A DNA stretch of 64,000 nt from Gammaproteobacteria bacterium. Its GTDB lineage: Bacteria; Pseudomonadota; Gammaproteobacteria; Pseudomonadales; Cellvibrionaceae. Position 1 is the first letter of the stretch. Each line of letters starts with the position of its first letter. Below the pieces are notes generated by a model, which was not told the DNA's origin, did no database searches, and was given only the letters and a program-made list of their open reading frames with translations. The stretch is taken from positions 310,001 through 374,000 of the forward strand of contig SEBU01000003.1 of NCBI GenBank assembly GCA_004173475.1. Direction: 5' to 3'. A program made the translations under genes and the position numbers. Below, in pieces: positions 61,028 to 64,000 of the stretch.

Positions 61028-63055
61028 TCAATTAAAATTATAACTCAATTTTAAGCCCGCCGATAAATTGCGCCCACTCGCTGATTCAAACGCTCGCCCA
61101 TTGGTTTGATTGACGATAACGGAACCCACGTAATTTTTATCAGGTATGTTTGCGGACTTAATCCACCACTGAGTTTTCGACTCATCTATCCATTGAAACG
61201 AGCCAGATACAGAAAGATCCGCCGTCGTGTAGGACGGCGCTTTAATTTCATTTGTATCGCTCGTCGCAATTTCGCTGCGATGAATAACACTTACACCAAT
61301 TTGCAATAAATCGTTAGAAAACGGCGACCAATTGATTTGGGCATAGTGATTGCGTTTAGCAACGCCTGGCAATTCAAATGACGCGAATTGACCTTGTGTG
61401 TATGTTGCATCGATGTAATTTAATGCGATGCGCGCATCCATGGCCTTGTTGATTTCAAGGCTACTATTTAATTCAAGTCCCTTTCGCTCTGTTTTCGCTG
61501 CATTTAAATAAGTGGTGCGCCCATTATTCGACTGATCAACCATCAGCTCGTCACGCGTTTTTATACTGAAAGCAGTAAGTGCGGCATTTATTCTTTCATG
61601 TTTAAAATCGAGTCCGATTTCCTGTTGGCGGTTGGTGGCCGCATCCAAGGTATTGTTAAAACCTTTATCGTTATTGGTATAGGCCATTTCAGTTAGCGTA
61701 GGTGTTTCAAAGCCATCACCAAGTGCGGCGCGCAATGAAAAATTATCATTAATTTTGTAATTGGTTGCCATTGTACCTGTGCTGCGGTTAAAGGTTTTCT
61801 CGCCGCTGTCGTCGGCATTTTTAGAAGGAACTATAAAATAATCCGCGACTGATAATTGCAAGTGTGAAGCGCGTGCTCCGACTAAAAAATGCCAGTCATC
61901 AGTTGCTTGCCATTGCAATAAAAAATATCCATCGCGATTATCTGCTTCACCGAGTTCATCGCGCCGCAAGTCGCCCTGAACACCGCCTTCATTAACAAAA
62001 CCTTTGCGGTTGTCATTCATAGACGACCATTCGCCACCGAGCGTAAAACTCAAAGGTTGCCCTTGCAAATCGAAATCCCAAGTGTAGTTACCAATGCCGC
62101 CACGAAAATGTCGATTTAAATCCACAACGCCGCCAGAACTTGAAAATGCATCACCCTTTAGCGCGAGAAATTGTTGGATGTGTCGGTCGCCTTGCCAAAG
62201 CGCAACCTGCCAGCGCTGATCACCTTGTTCTTGGCGCAAACTAAATGCATGTTGCTGATGGGCTATTGTTTTGCGCGTGTTAAAAAATTCTGCACTGTTG
62301 TTAATTTGGTATGGATCAACTTGCCATTGCGCGGCCGAAAGCCCTAAGGGATCTTGCAAGAGCGGAGAATCCTCTTTATCAAATCTATATTGCGCCTGTA
62401 CGCCGTTATCGAGCGAGTAGTAAACCTGAGTTCCAAATTGTTTTCGCTCTGCTTCCGCGTGAGGGCGATTGCCATCCGCTGTAAATTTGCTGGCTTGAAC
62501 ACGCACAGCCAATTGCGCATCGTTAAATTCTGCAAGAACATGATGACGAGCCAAGCTATCTTCACCGTACATGGTATCTGCTGAAAGGTAGTTTTTTTCT
62601 GGCGCAGTGCTACGAAGATTGATAACACCTCCCGCGCCATTGCCATACAAGGCAGCGACTGGCCCGGTCAGCACATTGATTTGCGATACGCCATCGAGCA
62701 CGGCTCCCGAAAATTGCCCTTGACCGTCGGGCATAGAGAGTGGAATGCCATCAATCAGTAATTCCAATCCGCGCACCCCAAAAGCCGAGCGAGCACCGAA
62801 ACCCCGTAGCGTTATGCGGGTGTCCTGCGCGTAATTTGAACGGCTATCGGTTTGCAAGCCATTTATACCTTGTAATAATTCCGCAACATCCGCTCGGCCA
62901 CCCGGCAATTGTTGGACGGTATTTAAAACCTGTACGCCTACAGAGCGATCCTCATCACGCGTCCCTGTCACTACCAAAGTATCTATTCCAGTCTGCGCTT
63001 GAGCTGGGAGCGCATAAACACTACTCAAACCGAGTACAGCTGCGATTTTTTTCAT
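61028..63055 (-). CDS. TonB-dependent outer-membrane receptor
   Basis: 675-residue TonB-dependent receptor. A signal peptide runs to about residue 20 (PAQAQ), then the TonB-box-like DTLVVTGTR. The plug spans about 30-150 (ADVAELLQGINGLQTDSRSNYAQDTRITLRGFGARSAFGVRGLELLIDGIPLSMPDGQGQFSGAV, then VLTGPVAALYGNGAGGVINLRS). The 22-strand barrel ends with aromatic YNFN. The plug style RGFGARSAFGVRG is common in receptors of unknown substrate. The cargo is not predictable from sequence. It is first in an operon with the DUF6445 and hrpB genes. No Fur box was evident upstream. Confidence 0.94.
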   Translation of the reverse strand: MKKIAAVLGLSSVYALPAQAQTGIDTLVVTGTRDEDRSVGVQVLNTVQQLPGGRADVAELLQGINGLQTDSRSNYAQDTRITLRGFGARSAFGVRGLELLIDGIPLSMPDGQGQFSGAVLDGVSQINVLTGPVAALYGNGAGGVINLRSTAPEKNYLSADTMYGEDSLARHHVLAEFNDAQLAVRVQASKFTADGNRPHAEAERKQFGTQVYYSLDNGVQAQYRFDKEDSPLLQDPLGLSAAQWQVDPYQINNSAEFFNTRKTIAHQQHAFSLRQEQGDQRWQVALWQGDRHIQQFLALKGDAFSSSGGVVDLNRHFRGGIGNYTWDFDLQGQPLSFTLGGEWSSMNDNRKGFVNEGGVQGDLRRDELGEADNRDGYFLLQWQATDDWHFLVGARASHLQLSVADYFIVPSKNADDSGEKTFNRSTGTMATNYKINDNFSLRAALGDGFETPTLTEMAYTNNDKGFNNTLDAATNRQQEIGLDFKHERINAALTAFSIKTRDELMVDQSNNGRTTYLNAAKTERKGLELNSSLEINKAMDARIALNYIDATYTQGQFASFELPGVAKRNHYAQINWSPFSNDLLQIGVSVIHRSEIATSDTNEIKAPSYTTADLSVSGSFQWIDESKTQWWIKSANIPDKNYVGSVIVNQTNGRAFESASGRNLSAGLKLSYNFN

Positions 63056-63499
63056 GGTGAACTCTGACTATCAAAATATTGACGCGATCCTACCTTATCG
63101 ACAATGCAAGCTCATACTATTTTTTATCCCATTTACACCCTGAAAAATGTAAAAAGCACAATGTGGTTTTCACAACCTGGTCGATTCATTGCGTCAAACA
63201 GCGTTGATCGAATTGCGGCAAAAAGGCGCTTTTAGCGGCCTAAATTTGCCAATAAGGCCAATTACTTATACTATTGCAGCTCATTTTGCTGCTTTACATA
63301 TAGATGATGTAATAGACGCAAAATCTACGACTCTCTCAAACAGTGTTGTGCAATCCGCCGGAACTGTTTTTTGTTTTAACGCTGTGGTTAATTCCCTGCA
63401 TCTTTTAACACTGAGCCAACTCATATGGCTTTGGTGTTTTATTTTTTATGTTTTTAGTTTGGTTTTAACTTGTACTTTTGACTTTAGTTTTTGGAGAAG
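63056..63499. other. Intergenic region before argD
   Basis: 444 bases separating the divergent receptor and argD. A frame from TTG 63189 to 63503 (104 codons) ends overlapping the argD start and has a late hydrophobic stretch, but its start is weak and the protein is not recognisable. It more likely represents an unusually open leader. An ARG-box-like operator was not recognised. Confidence 0.45.
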
Positions 63500-63502
63500 A
63501 TG

Positions 63503-64000
63503 ATGACTACCTTGATGAACACTTACGGCACGAGAACCCTCACCCTTACCAAGGGCGAAGGCAGCCGAGTGTGGGATGACAAGGGCAACTCTTATCTGGA
63601 CGCTATTAGTGGCATCGCCGTGTGTGGTCTTGGCTATTCGCATCCTGCGGTAACCAAGGCGTTGACTGAGCAAATCAGCACGCTGATTCATTGTTCAAAT
63701 TATTACAACATTCCAACTCAACAACGTTTGGCCGATTTGCTCATCCAGCAATCAGGTATGGATAAAGTTTTCTTTTCCAACTCCGGCGCAGAAGCTAACG
63801 AAGCGGCGATTAAAATCGCACGTAAATTTGCAAATGACAGCGGCAAAAAAAATCCCGCCATCATAGTAACCAGTAATAGTTTCCATGGCAGAACCTTGGC
63901 TACCTTGAGCGCTACCGGCAACACCAAAGTTCAAATTGGTTTTGAGCCGCTGGTGGAAGGTTTTATTCGCGTGCCTTACAACGATGTACCGGCAGTAGAA
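63503..64000 (+). CDS. argD: Acetylornithine aminotransferase, 5' part (cut by window end)
   Basis: First 166 codons of a class III PLP-dependent aminotransferase of arginine biosynthesis (also acting in lysine synthesis). It has GEGSRVWDDKGNSYLDAISGIAVCGLGYSHPAVTKA, QISTLIHCSNYYNIPTQQRLADLL, FFSNSGAEANEAAIKIARKFA and FHGRTLATLSATGN, the PLP-phosphate binding and fold motifs. The PLP lysine lies beyond the window. ATG 63503 is favoured by GGAG at 6 bases; ATG 63500 is 3 bases earlier with poorer spacing. The family is about 400 residues. Confidence 0.96.
   Translation, partial: MTTLMNTYGTRTLTLTKGEGSRVWDDKGNSYLDAISGIAVCGLGYSHPAVTKALTEQISTLIHCSNYYNIPTQQRLADLLIQQSGMDKVFFSNSGAEANEAAIKIARKFANDSGKKNPAIIVTSNSFHGRTLATLSATGNTKVQIGFEPLVEGFIRVPYNDVPAVE

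Noticed and set aside
63056-63190. Fur box ahead of the TonB-dependent receptor
   Set aside because: No stretch close to the GATAATGATAATCATTATC-type consensus, so iron control cannot be claimed.

Overview
The window is a contiguous chromosomal segment of a Gram-negative gammaproteobacterium. Gene content suggests a Cellvibrio-like or related marine/soil Cellvibrionales organism: Pseudomonas-like order dapA/bamC/metallo-beta-lactamase/purC and rnd-ycgL-ycgN, PilZ and STAS/PP2C signalling, PEP-CTERM proteins, TonB-dependent and OprB-type porins, moderate to low GC. This placement is an inference. No prophage, CRISPR array, rRNA operon or intact insertion sequence is visible.

Layout. 1-3.3 kb: 3' end of transaldolase, a TerB-domain gene, an HsbR/HsbA-like PP2C regulator plus STAS pair, and a PilZ protein behind a perfect 10-bp inverted repeat. 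3.3-5.8 kb: MlaA, a small exported protein and a general porin. 6.2-8.7 kb: a bufferin operon (Cys-rich periplasmic precursor, MNIO maturase, DoxX membrane protein, BufC partner) preceded by a possible 12-residue leader peptide. 8.8-12.8 kb: HrpA helicase. 13-19.1 kb: a compact four-gene signalling operon (CHASE3/GAF hybrid kinase with three receivers, CheR, stand-alone CheB, receiver-kinase). 19.1-25.3 kb: retropepsin-like protease, an apparently catalytically dead histidine kinase, Dps, and a coupled vWA/GNAT pair.

25.4-31 kb holds the dnaX-ybaB-recR-rnd-ycgL-ycgN operon; dnaX carries an E. coli-type A AAA AAG slippery heptamer followed at once by a -1 stop. 31-40.4 kb: 4.5S RNA, OmpA-like and LRR lipoproteins, a second PilZ protein, purC/MBL/bamC separated from dapA by an MFS transporter, nadA, and two identical tRNA-Lys genes. 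40.8-48.3 kb: queE-queC, a small SutA-like protein, corA, an LpxL-family acyltransferase, grxD and a BaeSR-like two-component system. 48.4-50.8 kb: an OprB-type porin and a Spy/CpxP-like chaperone.

50.9-55.8 kb is an accessory stress cluster: an ECF42-type sigma factor with a TPR tail, five small enzyme-like genes (GFA, DUF1428, VOC, YCII, GyrI-like) behind a matching ECF42-type promoter, then ABM, helix-hairpin-helix and DUF4260 genes. 56-57.7 kb: two tandem paralogous PEP-CTERM proteins. 57.9-63.1 kb: TonB-dependent receptor, DUF6445 protein and HrpB in one closely packed operon. The window ends in the 5' part of argD.

The main points of interest are the bufferin operon and its leader, the degenerate kinase, the four-gene CheR/CheB kinase operon, the dnaX recoding site, the predicted ECF42 promoter, and an 11-nt block shared by the promoters of the 4.5S RNA and tRNA-Lys genes.
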